Of a stretch of 64,000 nt of DNA, positions 17,198-25,621 are shown piece by piece. Location of the stretch: assembly GCF_022829405.1 (NCBI RefSeq), contig NZ_JAKSXW010000149.1, positions 575,468 through 639,467 on the forward strand, written 5' to 3'. The notes below the pieces were generated by a model. The model saw nothing but the letters and a program-made list of their open reading frames with translations, had not been told where the DNA came from and did no database searches. Origin of the DNA: Methylobacterium sp. J-076 (GTDB lineage Bacteria > Pseudomonadota > Alphaproteobacteria > Rhizobiales > Beijerinckiaceae). Position 1 is the stretch's first letter; each line of letters begins with the position of its first letter. The position numbers were made by a program, and so were the translations under genes.

Positions 17198-18415
17198 TCA
17201 GCCCCGGACCGGGGGCAGTTCGAGGGCCTGCGCGAGGGGCATCGGGCGACCCAGGAGGTAACCCTGGACGCGGGTCATGCCCAGCGTGCGGATCACCGCC
17301 AGCTCCTCCTCCACCTCCACCCCCTCGGCCACGACCTCGCAGCCGATGCGCCGCCCGTACATGGTCAGGGCCTCCGCGAGGGCGCGGCGGGCGGTGTCGC
17401 GGTGGAGGTTATGGATCAGGGTCCGGTCGAGCTTGATCAGCTCCGGGCTCAGGTCGAGGATGTGCCGGAAGGTCGAGTGGCCCGCGCCCACATCGTCGAT
17501 GGCGAGGCGCAAGCCCCGTTCGCGGTAGGGCGCCAGCGCCTGCCGGAGCGTGTCGTAGCAGTCGACCACCGCGTGCTCCGTCATCTCCACGACGATGCGG
17601 TTGACCGGGACGTCGGCGAGGGCCGGGCCGAACCGCGGGCTCACGATCGCCCCCGGCGACAGGTTGATCGTGAGCTTCAGCGCCTCGTTCAGCGCCGGGA
17701 GCGCGTCGAGGGCCTTCCGGACCGCCAGGAACTCCAGATCGAGGCCCAGGCCGACCTCCGCCGCCTCGGTGAACCAGGAATCGACCCGCCGGGTGGGGTC
17801 CTGGGGGAAGCGGGCGAGGGCTTCGAAGCCCGTCAGCCAACCGTCCTCCACCCGGTAGAGGGGCTGGAAGACCATCTCGATGGCGTCGTCCTCGATGACG
17901 CGGCGGATGCGGGTCCGGCGCGCGACGAGTTCGGCCGCCGCGCGCCGCTCCTGTTCCAGCACGACGCAGACGACGTCGGCGCACATGTTCAGCACGCTCA
18001 GGTGCTGCTCGTTCAGGCTATGGCGCGGCTCGTAGCTGAAGCAGCAGAGCGATCCGAACGGGGTGCCATCGGGATGCCGCAGCGGCACGCTGAGCAGGGC
18101 GCCGACCGGAAAGCTGTAGGCGGAGGACAGCTCGACCGCGCGCGCGTTCTCCCGGGTGTCGGCGAGGAGGCCGGGGATGAAGCCCTGCGCGACCTGATGG
18201 CAGAGGGTGACCTCCAGCGGGTCCGAGGCGCCGACCTTCACGGGGCTCCCGCCGCCGCCCGAGTCGGTGAAGCGGTAGATCCGGTCGCCCTGGGTGAATT
18301 CGGAGATGAAGCCGACATCCATGGCGAGGTAGCGCCGGGCGGCACTCAGGATACCCTGGATCTGCTCCGCGCTCACCCCCGTGACCGTGTCGAGAAATGC
18401 CGGAAGCGCGCTCAC
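17198..18415 (-). CDS. GAF-EAL cyclic-di-GMP phosphodiesterase
   Basis: The product has 405 residues. Residues 15-155 form a GAF sensor domain, and residues 175-400 an EAL domain. The residues needed for c-di-GMP hydrolysis are visible: FEALAR (198-200), INLSPG, VVEMTEH, IDDVGAGHS (a Val variant of DDFG), IKLDRTL, AEGVE and VQGYLLG. An active phosphodiesterase is therefore expected, with the GAF domain sensing a small molecule or redox state. The start is a GTG. It lies downstream of an unusually A+T-rich stretch holding a good promoter and an inverted repeat, and is not part of an operon. Confidence 0.88.
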   Translation of the reverse strand: MSALPAFLDTVTGVSAEQIQGILSAARRYLAMDVGFISEFTQGDRIYRFTDSGGGGSPVKVGASDPLEVTLCHQVAQGFIPGLLADTRENARAVELSSAYSFPVGALLSVPLRHPDGTPFGSLCCFSYEPRHSLNEQHLSVLNMCADVVCVVLEQERRAAAELVARRTRIRRVIEDDAIEMVFQPLYRVEDGWLTGFEALARFPQDPTRRVDSWFTEAAEVGLGLDLEFLAVRKALDALPALNEALKLTINLSPGAIVSPRFGPALADVPVNRIVVEMTEHAVVDCYDTLRQALAPYRERGLRLAIDDVGAGHSTFRHILDLSPELIKLDRTLIHNLHRDTARRALAEALTMYGRRIGCEVVAEGVEVEEELAVIRTLGMTRVQGYLLGRPMPLAQALELPPVRG

Positions 18416-18455
18416 GTCGGCCGCAGACCCAAAGTCGTCATGTCAATTTCTCGAC

Positions 18456-18485
18456 ACAATACGGCTTAGCTAAACACGCTGTCAA
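18456..18485 (-). promoter_or_regulatory. promoter of the GAF-EAL gene (TTGACA / TATTGT)
   Basis: On the minus strand a perfect TTGACA (18480-18485) is followed after 18 bases by TATTGT (18456-18461), leaving a leader of about 35 bases before the GTG start. It is the best sigma-70-like promoter in the window by sequence. Confidence 0.65.
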
Positions 18486-18497
18486 ACCCAACGAGGG

Positions 18498-18512
18498 TCG
18501 ATAAACTATCGA
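18498..18512. promoter_or_regulatory. inverted repeat TCGATA-AAC-TATCGA
   Basis: This perfect 6-bp inverted repeat with a 3-base spacer lies 12 bases upstream of the -35 box of the GAF-EAL gene. The position suits an activator site. The surrounding 18420-18600 is markedly A+T-rich compared with the rest of the window, and no gene was seen in it. Confidence 0.4.
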
Positions 18513-18710
18513 TCAAGGTGTAATTTCATACAGTTTTCTTGCGGTGTGGCGATATTTTAGCCTGCCACCACTTGGATATTGAATACTTTCTCAGCGAAGG
18601 ATCGCCGCCTCCTGCACCCGCGCGCACGCGGATGCCGACGCGGGGACCACCGTCCCTCCGGCGACGACATCCCCATGCGAGAGCCGAAGCGGGGGGAATG
18701 GGCGAAAGGC

Positions 18711-19424
18711 CTAGTCGCGGGCCAACTGCGCCCGGCCGATCGCGAAGACCCGGCCGTCGCCGAGGAGGTAGGCGGTGAAGCCCTTCGGAAAGGCGGCATC
18801 GAAGGCCTTGTCGCGGACGTTGAGGCCGCCGGCGAAGGCGCCAAGCGCCGGCATGATCAGGCGGCTCCCGTCGGTGACGAAGCAGCGGCGGCGCACGGCG
18901 CGGCCGCGCATCGCCACCTTCCCGCAGGGGTGGAGGTGGCCGGCGATCTCCCCCGGGGCCGGGTCCGGGCCGGGCTCGTGGCGCAGGACGAGGCCGCCCA
19001 GCGTCAGCGTGTCCGCGTAGCGCCCGCCGACGCCCTCCTGCACCGCCGCGTCGTGGTTGCCGGCGATCCAGACCCAGTCGCGCCCTTCCTGGAGGGCGGC
19101 CACCATCGCCCGGTCGCCCGGCTCCATCCGCTCCGGCCCGCGGGCATCGTGGAAGGAATCGCCGAGCGCCACGACGCAGGCCGGGTCGTGCCGGGCGATG
19201 GCCTCGTGCAGGCAGGCGAGGGTCTCGCGGGTGTCGTAGGGCGGCAGGAACTGGCCCGACCGGGCGGCGAAGGACGAGCCCTTCTCGAGGTGCAGGTCGG
19301 AGACGATCAGCGTGCGGTGGGCTTCCAGCCACACGCCGCCGCAGAGGTCGAGGGTCAGCACCTCGCCCGCCACGGTGATCGTCGGGTGTTTGTGGGTCTT
19401 CTCGAGTCGGAGTCCGGCCGCCAC
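18711..19424 (-). CDS. pdeM: ligase-associated metallophosphatase/endonuclease PdeM
   Basis: The product has 237 residues. Calcineurin-like metallophosphoesterase motifs are present in order: VSDLHLEKGSS, ALGDSFHD, AGNHD and GHLHP. The sequence matches the ligase-associated PdeM family, which accompanies an Lhr-like helicase, an ATP-dependent DNA ligase and an exonuclease in a DNA damage gene set. The likely start is a GTG preceded by GAGG. No ATG occurs in frame before the family similarity begins. It starts 53 bases after the lhr stop, on the same strand. The ligase and exonuclease genes are not nearby. Confidence 0.82.
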   Translation of the reverse strand: MAAGLRLEKTHKHPTITVAGEVLTLDLCGGVWLEAHRTLIVSDLHLEKGSSFAARSGQFLPPYDTRETLACLHEAIARHDPACVVALGDSFHDARGPERMEPGDRAMVAALQEGRDWVWIAGNHDAAVQEGVGGRYADTLTLGGLVLRHEPGPDPAPGEIAGHLHPCGKVAMRGRAVRRRCFVTDGSRLIMPALGAFAGGLNVRDKAFDAAFPKGFTAYLLGDGRVFAIGRAQLARD

Positions 19425-19477
19425 CAGGGCATCCTCTACAGCGTCGGGGGAGGGCGAACCGTCGCGCGGGCCTCGGC

Positions 19478-22126
19478 TCAAGCCAGGGCTTCCTGAAGAA
19501 GCTCCGCCTCCGCCTCGGCCAGGATCTCGTCCGCGCCTTCGCCGTAGACCCGTTCGCGGCCGATCTCCAGCATCACGGAGACCGACAGCGGCGACACCCG
19601 GTCGAGGGCGCGATGGATGATTCGCCCCTGGATGCGCTCTAGCATCACGCCGAGGCGGCGGACGTCGAGGAGTCCGGTTGCCGCATCCTGCCGAGCGGCG
19701 GCCAACAGCAGGTGGCCGGGCTCGTGCTTGCGCAGCACGTCGAAGATCAGGTCGGTGGAGATGGTGACCTGTCGCCCGGTCTTCTTCTGGCCGGGGTGGT
19801 GGCGCTCGATCAGTCCGGCGATCACGGCGCATTGCCGGAAGGTGCGCTTCATCATCGCCGATTCGTCGAGCCACGCCTCGAGGTCGTCGCCCAGCATGTC
19901 CTCCCCGAACAGCTCGGCCATGAAGTCGGGGTCGATGGCCGCCCGCTCCGAGACGTCGCGGGTGGTCCAGATGGCGATGCCGTAATCGTTGGCCGCGAAG
20001 CCGAGGGGCCGCAGCCCCGCCCGCTCCAGGCGCCGGGTCAAGAGCATCCCGAGGGTCTGGTGGGCCAAGCGGCCCTCGAAGGGGAAGGTGGTGAGGTAGT
20101 GCCGCTTGCCCCGGGGGAAGGTCTCCACCAGCAGGTCGCGCTCGCCGGGCAGAACCGAGCGGCGGCGTTGCTGGAGCAGGTATTCGCCGATGGGTTTCGG
20201 CAACCGGTCCCACGTGAAGGGGTCGGCGATGATCGCCCGGACCCGGGCCGCGAGGAAGGTCGAGAGGGGGAACTTCGAACCGGCATAGGAGGGGATCGCC
20301 GGGTCGGTGCCCGGCGGCGCACGGGTGACGAGGGCCTCGTCCTCGGCAAGCCCCTCGAAGCGCAGGGTCTCGCCCGCGAACAGGAAGGTGTCGCCGGGCG
20401 TCAGGGTGTCGGCGAACTCGTCCTCGATCTCGCCCAGCACCCGCCCGGTCTTCGGCAGCACGGTGCCCGGCTTGCCGCGCAGGGACCGGCCGAGGCGGAC
20501 CTTGACCCGGGCCGCCTCCACGATGGTGCCGACATTCATGCGGTATTGCTGCGCGGTGCGGGCATCGCGCACCCGCCACAGCCCGTCCGGCCCGCGCAGG
20601 ATCTTGGCGAACTTCTCGTAGGCCCGCAGCGCGTAGCCGCCGGTCGCCACGTAGTCCACCACCTGCTCGAACTGCTCCCAGGTGAGTGCCGCGTAGGGCG
20701 ACGCCGAGACGATCTCGTCATAGAGGGCGCCGGCCTCGAAGGCGTCGGCGCAGGCCATGCCGAGGACGTGCTGGGCGAGGACGTCGAGGGCGCCGAGGCG
20801 GGCGTCCGGGGTGTCCTGGGCGGCCTCCTCGACGGCATCCAGCGCCGCCTGGCATTCCAGCATCTCGAACCGGTTGCCGGGGACGAGATACGCCTTCGAC
20901 GGCTCGTCCATCCGGTGGTTGGCCCGGCCGATCCGCTGCATGATCCGGCTCGCCCCCTTCGGCGCGCCGACGTTGACGACGAGATCGACGTCGCCCCAAT
21001 CGATGCCGAGGTCGAGGGTCGCGGTGCAGACGATGGCCCGCAGGCCGCCCGCCGCCATCGCCGCCTCCACCCGCCGCCGCTGCGCGGCATCGAGGGAGCC
21101 GTGGTGGATGGCGATGGGCAGGGTGTCCTCGTTGAGGCGCCACAGCTCCTGGAACGTGTATTCCGCCTGGAGCCGCGTGTTGACGAAGACGAGGGTCGTC
21201 CGGTGCTCCTTGATGAGGTCGTAGATCGCCTCCATCGAGTGCCACGCGGTGTGGCCGGAGATCGGCAGCGGACGGCCGAGGTCGAGCATCCGCAGGTCCG
21301 CCCTGGCGCCGCCGGCCACCACCACGAGGTCGGCCAGAGCCGAGGCATTCCCTCCCCCCTCTGCGGGGGAGGGTGGCCCCGGACGGGGATCGGGAGAGGG
21401 GACCGCGCCATCGGCGGACAAGGCACCCGTCGCGACCTCGTCGGAGACCGCGCTCCCCTCATCCCCCCCCGTAGAGGGGGGCGGGACACGCGGCGCTGTC
21501 TGCGGCACGAGATAGCGCCGCAACTCGTCCGGCTCGCGCACCGTGGCGGAGAGGCCGATCGAGACGAGGCCGGGGCTCAGCGTGTGCAGCCGCGCCATCG
21601 CCAGGGAGAGGAGGTCGCCCCGCTTCGAGGTGACGAGGGCGTGCAGCTCATCGAGGATCACGCACTTCAAGCCGGAGAACAGCTCCGTCGCCTCCCGGTG
21701 GGCGATCAGCAGGGAGAGTTGCTCCGGGGTCGTCAGCAGGATGTCCGGCGGACGGCTGACCTGGCGGGTGCGCTTGTGGGAGGGGGTGTCGCCCGTGCGG
21801 GTCTCGACCCGGATGGGGAGGTCCATGCCCGCGATGGGCGCGTCGAGGTTGCGGGCGATGTCGACGGCCAGCGCCTTCAGCGGCGACACGTAGAGGGTGT
21901 GCAGCGCCGGCTTCTTCGACCGCGACCCGTCCCGCTCGCTGAGGGAGACGAGGCTCGGCAGGAAGCCGGCCAGGGTCTTGCCGGCCCCGGTGGGCGCCAC
22001 GAGGAGGGCCGAGCGCCCGGCGCGGACGAGACGCACGAGGTCGAGCTGATGGCTGCGGGGGGCCCAGCCGCGGGATGCGAACCACGCCTGGAAGGCGGGC
22101 GGGAGGCCGTCCGCCGGCCGGCTCAG
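19478..22126 (-). CDS. ligase-associated DEXH-box helicase, Lhr-like
   Basis: This superfamily 2 helicase has about 882 residues. Motifs include Walker A APTGAGKT (44-51), TTPEQL, the box DELH (159-162), SAT (193-195), then VFVNTR, TATLDLGIDWGDVD, and QRIGRANHR, followed by the long Lhr C-terminal region. Members of this subgroup act with PdeM in DNA repair. Two oddities stand out. No ATG, GTG or TTG occurs in frame before the Q-motif region (HQLDLVRL), and the only candidate there is a CTG overlapping the upstream TGA (CTGA). About 50 residues rich in Pro, Gly and Ser are inserted after SAT (about 210-260), encoded by a palindromic repeat. It is coupled to the upstream hydrolase gene. Confidence 0.85.
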   Translation of the reverse strand: MSRPADGLPPAFQAWFASRGWAPRSHQLDLVRLVRAGRSALLVAPTGAGKTLAGFLPSLVSLSERDGSRSKKPALHTLYVSPLKALAVDIARNLDAPIAGMDLPIRVETRTGDTPSHKRTRQVSRPPDILLTTPEQLSLLIAHREATELFSGLKCVILDELHALVTSKRGDLLSLAMARLHTLSPGLVSIGLSATVREPDELRRYLVPQTAPRVPPPSTGGDEGSAVSDEVATGALSADGAVPSPDPRPGPPSPAEGGGNASALADLVVVAGGARADLRMLDLGRPLPISGHTAWHSMEAIYDLIKEHRTTLVFVNTRLQAEYTFQELWRLNEDTLPIAIHHGSLDAAQRRRVEAAMAAGGLRAIVCTATLDLGIDWGDVDLVVNVGAPKGASRIMQRIGRANHRMDEPSKAYLVPGNRFEMLECQAALDAVEEAAQDTPDARLGALDVLAQHVLGMACADAFEAGALYDEIVSASPYAALTWEQFEQVVDYVATGGYALRAYEKFAKILRGPDGLWRVRDARTAQQYRMNVGTIVEAARVKVRLGRSLRGKPGTVLPKTGRVLGEIEDEFADTLTPGDTFLFAGETLRFEGLAEDEALVTRAPPGTDPAIPSYAGSKFPLSTFLAARVRAIIADPFTWDRLPKPIGEYLLQQRRRSVLPGERDLLVETFPRGKRHYLTTFPFEGRLAHQTLGMLLTRRLERAGLRPLGFAANDYGIAIWTTRDVSERAAIDPDFMAELFGEDMLGDDLEAWLDESAMMKRTFRQCAVIAGLIERHHPGQKKTGRQVTISTDLIFDVLRKHEPGHLLLAAARQDAATGLLDVRRLGVMLERIQGRIIHRALDRVSPLSVSVMLEIGRERVYGEGADEILAEAEAELLQEALA
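21350..21486. repeat. GC-rich palindromic repeat inside lhr
   Basis: Within lhr, two arms (starting CCCTCCCCCCTCTGCGGGGG and ATCCCCCCCCGTAGAGGGGG) surround about 85 bases. Each arm is itself a small C-run/G-run palindrome. Such arms are usually intergenic repeats in Rhizobiales. Here the element keeps the frame and encodes the Pro/Gly/Ser-rich insert of the helicase. Confidence 0.65.
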
Positions 22127-23079
22127 GCGAGGGCCATGAGGAAACGGTCGATCAGCTCCAGGGCGCGCTCGCTCATGGCGCCGGGGTGGCGCACGAAGAC
22201 GTGGCAGCCGCCGGCATAGATCGCCGTATGGCCGCCGTTGCCCGCCGCCGCCCAGCGGGCCGACATGTAGAGCGTGTCGTCCAGCAGCGGATCGCAGGTG
22301 CCGACGGTGAACAGGGCCGGCGGAAGACCCTTGAGGTCGGCGTAGATGGGTGAGACGTCGGGCCGGCGCCGGTCGATGCCCTCGCGCACGTAGCCGTCGG
22401 CGAAGCGCGTCAGATCCTCGGTGTTCACCACGAGGCGTTCGGCGCCCCAGTTGCGGACGGAGGGCGTCAGGCCGAGGTCGAAGAAGCCGCCGTTGAGGTT
22501 GGCGCCGCGGAAGGCCCGGCCGAGGCCGTGCTTGTCGCGCAGGCGCAGCAGCACCATCGCCGACAAATGCGCGCCCACCGATTCGCCGCCGATGGTGAGG
22601 GCGTTCACGCCGAACTCCCGGCGGCCCTCCCGGACGAGCCACAGGGCCGCCGCCTCGCAATCGAGGAGGGCGGCGGGGTAGGGGTGCTCGGGGGCGAGGC
22701 GGTACTCCACCGAGAGCGTGACGAAGCCGCAGGTGTCGGCGATCCGCTCCAGCCAGGGATCCTGCTCGTCGGCCGATCCCCAGATCCAGCCGCCCCGGTG
22801 GATGTGGAGATAGGCGCCGCGCAGCTTCACGCCCGGCTTCGGGCGGATGCAGCGCAGGCGAAGGGGGCCGCCCGGCCCGTCGATGGTCAGCCATTCGGCC
22901 CGGGCGCTGCGCGGCATGGCCGGGGAGGCCTGGGTGCCGGCCCGGCGGCGGGCGCGCACCTCCGCGATCGGCATCGTCCAGGGATCCTCCTGGGCGGCAT
23001 GCGCGGCGACGATCTCGGCATTGAGACGCTGGGTCTCGGGATCGATCGTCGCCGGGTCGAACAGGGCGTGGTCGATCAT
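22123..23079 (-). CDS. alpha/beta hydrolase, esterase/lipase family IV-like
   Basis: This 318-residue cytoplasmic protein starts at the ATG giving MIDHALFDP. The family IV layout is clear: an oxyanion region, SVEYRLAPEHPYPAAL, nucleophile elbow GGESVGAHL (Ser167), GTCDPLLDD (Asp) and GGCHVFVRH (His). The usual HGGG is HRGG here (His94, Arg95), a change in the oxyanion-hole loop that may lower activity or alter the substrate. The stop overlaps the proposed start of lhr, so this gene leads a hydrolase-lhr-pdeM operon. The biological link between the hydrolase and DNA repair is unknown. Confidence 0.8.
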   Translation of the reverse strand: MIDHALFDPATIDPETQRLNAEIVAAHAAQEDPWTMPIAEVRARRRAGTQASPAMPRSARAEWLTIDGPGGPLRLRCIRPKPGVKLRGAYLHIHRGGWIWGSADEQDPWLERIADTCGFVTLSVEYRLAPEHPYPAALLDCEAAALWLVREGRREFGVNALTIGGESVGAHLSAMVLLRLRDKHGLGRAFRGANLNGGFFDLGLTPSVRNWGAERLVVNTEDLTRFADGYVREGIDRRRPDVSPIYADLKGLPPALFTVGTCDPLLDDTLYMSARWAAAGNGGHTAIYAGGCHVFVRHPGAMSERALELIDRFLMALA

Positions 23080-23276
23080 TCTCTCGTCTCGGTCGGCCGG
23101 CAGCACAGGGGCCGCACATCCGGCATCTTGGCGCGACTCGCCATGCTTGCCATTTGGGGCGCGAGGGTGGAATCCGCCACTGGCGCGGATGTCACCGGCT
23201 TCGGGTCAGTGTGGTGTGCCGGCCACGGTTATGCCCGCTTCCCGGACGATGGAAAGGCGCCAGAGCGAGAGAGACG

Positions 23277-23618
23277 ATGCTTCTCGACCACGACCGACGC
23301 CATGCCGGCGCCCAACCCGGTGACACCGCCTACGCCGCCTCCCAGGCGGCCCGGCCTTCGACCCTGCGCCGGTTCCTCGGGGGATCGCCCGTGGGCGTCT
23401 TCCTGCGGCTGCTGTTCCTCTCCGTCCTCGTCGGCGCCTTCATGTCGATGCTCGGCGTCACGCCGGGCCTGCTGTTCTGGCGGGTGGTCGATTCGGCCCA
23501 GGACCTCATCCGCTTCGCGACCACGCAGCTGCACGATCTGACCGCCTGGGTCATCGCGGGCGCCATCGTCGTCGTGCCGCTCTGGCTGATCGCGAGGCTG
23601 TTCGCCGTCTCCCGCTGA
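23277..23618 (+). CDS. small membrane protein, DUF6460-like
   Basis: The product has 113 residues: a polar N-terminal 35 residues, then two membrane segments (about residues 48-70 and 90-110). The pattern FLGGSPVGVFLRLLFLSVLVG followed by a second helix ending VVPLWLIARL fits the small Rhizobiales family DUF6460. Its function is unknown. The ATG at 23277 is preceded by GAGAGA. It is divergent from the hydrolase gene and 91 bases before the MATE exporter. Confidence 0.65.
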   Translation: MLLDHDRRHAGAQPGDTAYAASQAARPSTLRRFLGGSPVGVFLRLLFLSVLVGAFMSMLGVTPGLLFWRVVDSAQDLIRFATTQLHDLTAWVIAGAIVVVPLWLIARLFAVSR

Positions 23619-23709
23619 GGACGAGGCGGCGTCCCGTGCGCCAGCGCACGGACGCCGCCGCAGGACCGGCGGGACGTCTGGGCTTCCGACGCGCGCACGG
23701 AATCCCGCC

Positions 23710-25041
23710 GTGATCCCCTCGACCCCGATGCCCACCGGCCATCGCCGCGTGCTCACGCTCGCGCTGCCGATGACGGTCGCCAACGTCACCACGCCGTTGC
23801 TCGGCTTCGTCGGCGCCGCGGTGGTCGGCCGCCTCGGGGATGCGGCGCTCCTCGGGGCGATCTCCCTGGGCGCGGTCATCTTCGACGCGCTGTTCTGGTC
23901 CTTCGGCTCCCTGCGCATGGCGACGGCGGGGCTGACGGCGCAGGCCGTCGGGGCAGGGAACACCGCCGAGGTCGACCGGAGCCTCGCCCGCGCACTGGCG
24001 GCCGGCGTCACCGCCGGGCTCGCCATCGTGCTGTTGCAATGGCCCATCGGGCAGGCGGCCTTCGCCCTGAGTGGCGCGAGCCCGGCGGTGATCGCCGCGC
24101 TGGCGAGCTACTTTTCCATCCGCATCCTCTCCGCCCCCTTCGCCCTGGCGAACTATGCCGTGCTCGGATCGGTGCTCGGGCGGGGCCGCACGGATCTCGG
24201 CCTCGTGCTGCAGGTGGCGATCAACCTCATCAACATCGCCCTCACCCTGTCCCTCGTGCTCGGCGCCGACCTCGGCATCGCCGGGGCGGCGCTCTCGGCG
24301 CTGGGCGCGGAGGCGGCGGGGCTGGCGCTCGGCCTGTTCGTGGTGGCGCGCCTCGGGTCGCGCCCGTTCCGGGTGCCGCTCTCCGAGATCCGCGACGCCG
24401 CCGCCCTGCGCCGGACGCTGAGCGTCAACGCCGACGTGATCCTGCGGACGCTGGCGATCATCGCCGCCATCGTGCTGTTCTCCGCCCTGGGCGCACGGCA
24501 GGGGGACGTGATCCTCGCCGCCAACGCGGTGCTGTGGAATCTCTTCCTGATCGGAGGGTTCTTCCTCGACGGCTTCGCCACCGCCGCGGAGACCCTGTGC
24601 GGGCAATCGGTGGGCGCCCGGGACGCGCGGGGGTTCCGCGCCGCCGCGTCCCTCAGCCTGCGCTGGTGCCTGGGGTTCGGGCTGGCGGTGGGGCTCGCGG
24701 CCCTCACCGGCGGCGCGGCCTTCATCGACTTCGTGACGACCAACGGCCCGGTACGCGAGGCGGCCCGGGCCTACCTGCCCCTGGCCGCCCTGGCCCCCGT
24801 CGCGGCGGCGGCGGCCTTCGCCTACGACGGTATCTATGTCGGTGCGACCTGGACGCGGGCGATGCGCAACCTGATGCTGCTCGCCCTGGCGGCCTTCGGC
24901 GTGGCCCTGGCCGTGGTGCAGACCCTCGGCCTCGGGAATGCCGGGCTGTGGGTCGCCTTCGTGGTGTTCCTCGCCGCGCGGGGGCTCGGGCAGGCCATCG
25001 CCTATCCGGGGCTCGCCCGCCGGACCTTCGCTACCCGCTGA
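23710..25041 (+). CDS. MATE-family efflux transporter, DinF-like
   Basis: This 443-residue membrane protein has about 12 transmembrane segments in two similar halves, beginning LTLALPMTVANVTTPLLGFV. It belongs to the MATE family in the DinF branch, which exports cationic drugs or toxic metabolites using sodium or proton gradients. A GTG at 23710 or an ATG 18 bases later could be the start; neither has a strong ribosome binding site. The substrate cannot be predicted. It converges with the glycine-zipper gene, with only 7 bases between the stops. Confidence 0.88.
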   Translation: MIPSTPMPTGHRRVLTLALPMTVANVTTPLLGFVGAAVVGRLGDAALLGAISLGAVIFDALFWSFGSLRMATAGLTAQAVGAGNTAEVDRSLARALAAGVTAGLAIVLLQWPIGQAAFALSGASPAVIAALASYFSIRILSAPFALANYAVLGSVLGRGRTDLGLVLQVAINLINIALTLSLVLGADLGIAGAALSALGAEAAGLALGLFVVARLGSRPFRVPLSEIRDAAALRRTLSVNADVILRTLAIIAAIVLFSALGARQGDVILAANAVLWNLFLIGGFFLDGFATAAETLCGQSVGARDARGFRAAASLSLRWCLGFGLAVGLAALTGGAAFIDFVTTNGPVREAARAYLPLAALAPVAAAAAFAYDGIYVGATWTRAMRNLMLLALAAFGVALAVVQTLGLGNAGLWVAFVVFLAARGLGQAIAYPGLARRTFATR

Positions 25042-25048
25042 CGCGCCC

Positions 25049-25366
25049 TCAGTGCGGGTCCTTCCAGGCCGTGGCCGACGCCACCGGGGCCGGGCGCGGG
25101 ATCACGGCCTCGGCCCGGCGCTGCGGCGCGCGCCGGATGGCGGCGACGCGGCGGCGGCGCCGGACATGGCGGCGTCCGCCACGCTCGGTGGAGCTGCCGA
25201 TCACCCCGCCGATCACCGCCCCGGCGACGGCGCCGATCGGGCCGCCCACCAGCGCCCCGGCGACCGCGCCGGAGCCCACCCCGAGGGTCGTCCGGCTCTG
25301 GGCCACCGCCGCCTGCGGCAGGGCGAAGGCGCCCGCGAGGGCGAGCACCGCGAAAGTCCGTCTCAT
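25049..25366 (-). CDS. secreted glycine-zipper protein
   Basis: The product has 105 residues. The signal peptide is MRRTFAVLALAGAFALPQAA with cleavage near VAQ. A glycine-zipper segment follows (GSGAVAGALVGGPIGAVAG and GAVIGGVIGSS, about residues 32-60), then a very basic Arg-rich tail. Glycine-zipper segments insert into or span membranes. Such small proteins are common in Rhizobiales and their function is unknown. The ATG was chosen because it begins the signal peptide. Confidence 0.65.
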   Translation of the reverse strand: MRRTFAVLALAGAFALPQAAVAQSRTTLGVGSGAVAGALVGGPIGAVAGAVIGGVIGSSTERGGRRHVRRRRRVAAIRRAPQRRAEAVIPRPAPVASATAWKDPH

Positions 25367-25621
25367 CGAAAGGTCCACAATTTCCAAGCGTTCGCCGCGG
25401 CTTGAATCCCGCGACGGTGACGAAAGCACGGCCGTCGCCCGGATCGGTGAGGGTGTCAAACCACCGCTGTTCTCAATCCGGATGTAAATCGCCGATGGCG
25501 TGCGCCCGTCCCTGGTTTAGTGTGCGCTGCAACGCGATCACCCGCAGGCGCGATCCGCCCGCGCGAAGATGGCGGCCAGCACAACGAGCGGCCGGAGCGC
25601 CGCGAGGGAAGGACCAAGCCG
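25367..25621. other. intergenic region before the CitE-like gene
   Basis: This 255-base divergent region contains GCGCTGCAACGC at about 25525, a one-mismatch relative of the palindrome at 4887-4898, and GGTG-TCAAA-CCACC near 25449. No gene or convincing promoter was found. Confidence 0.3.
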
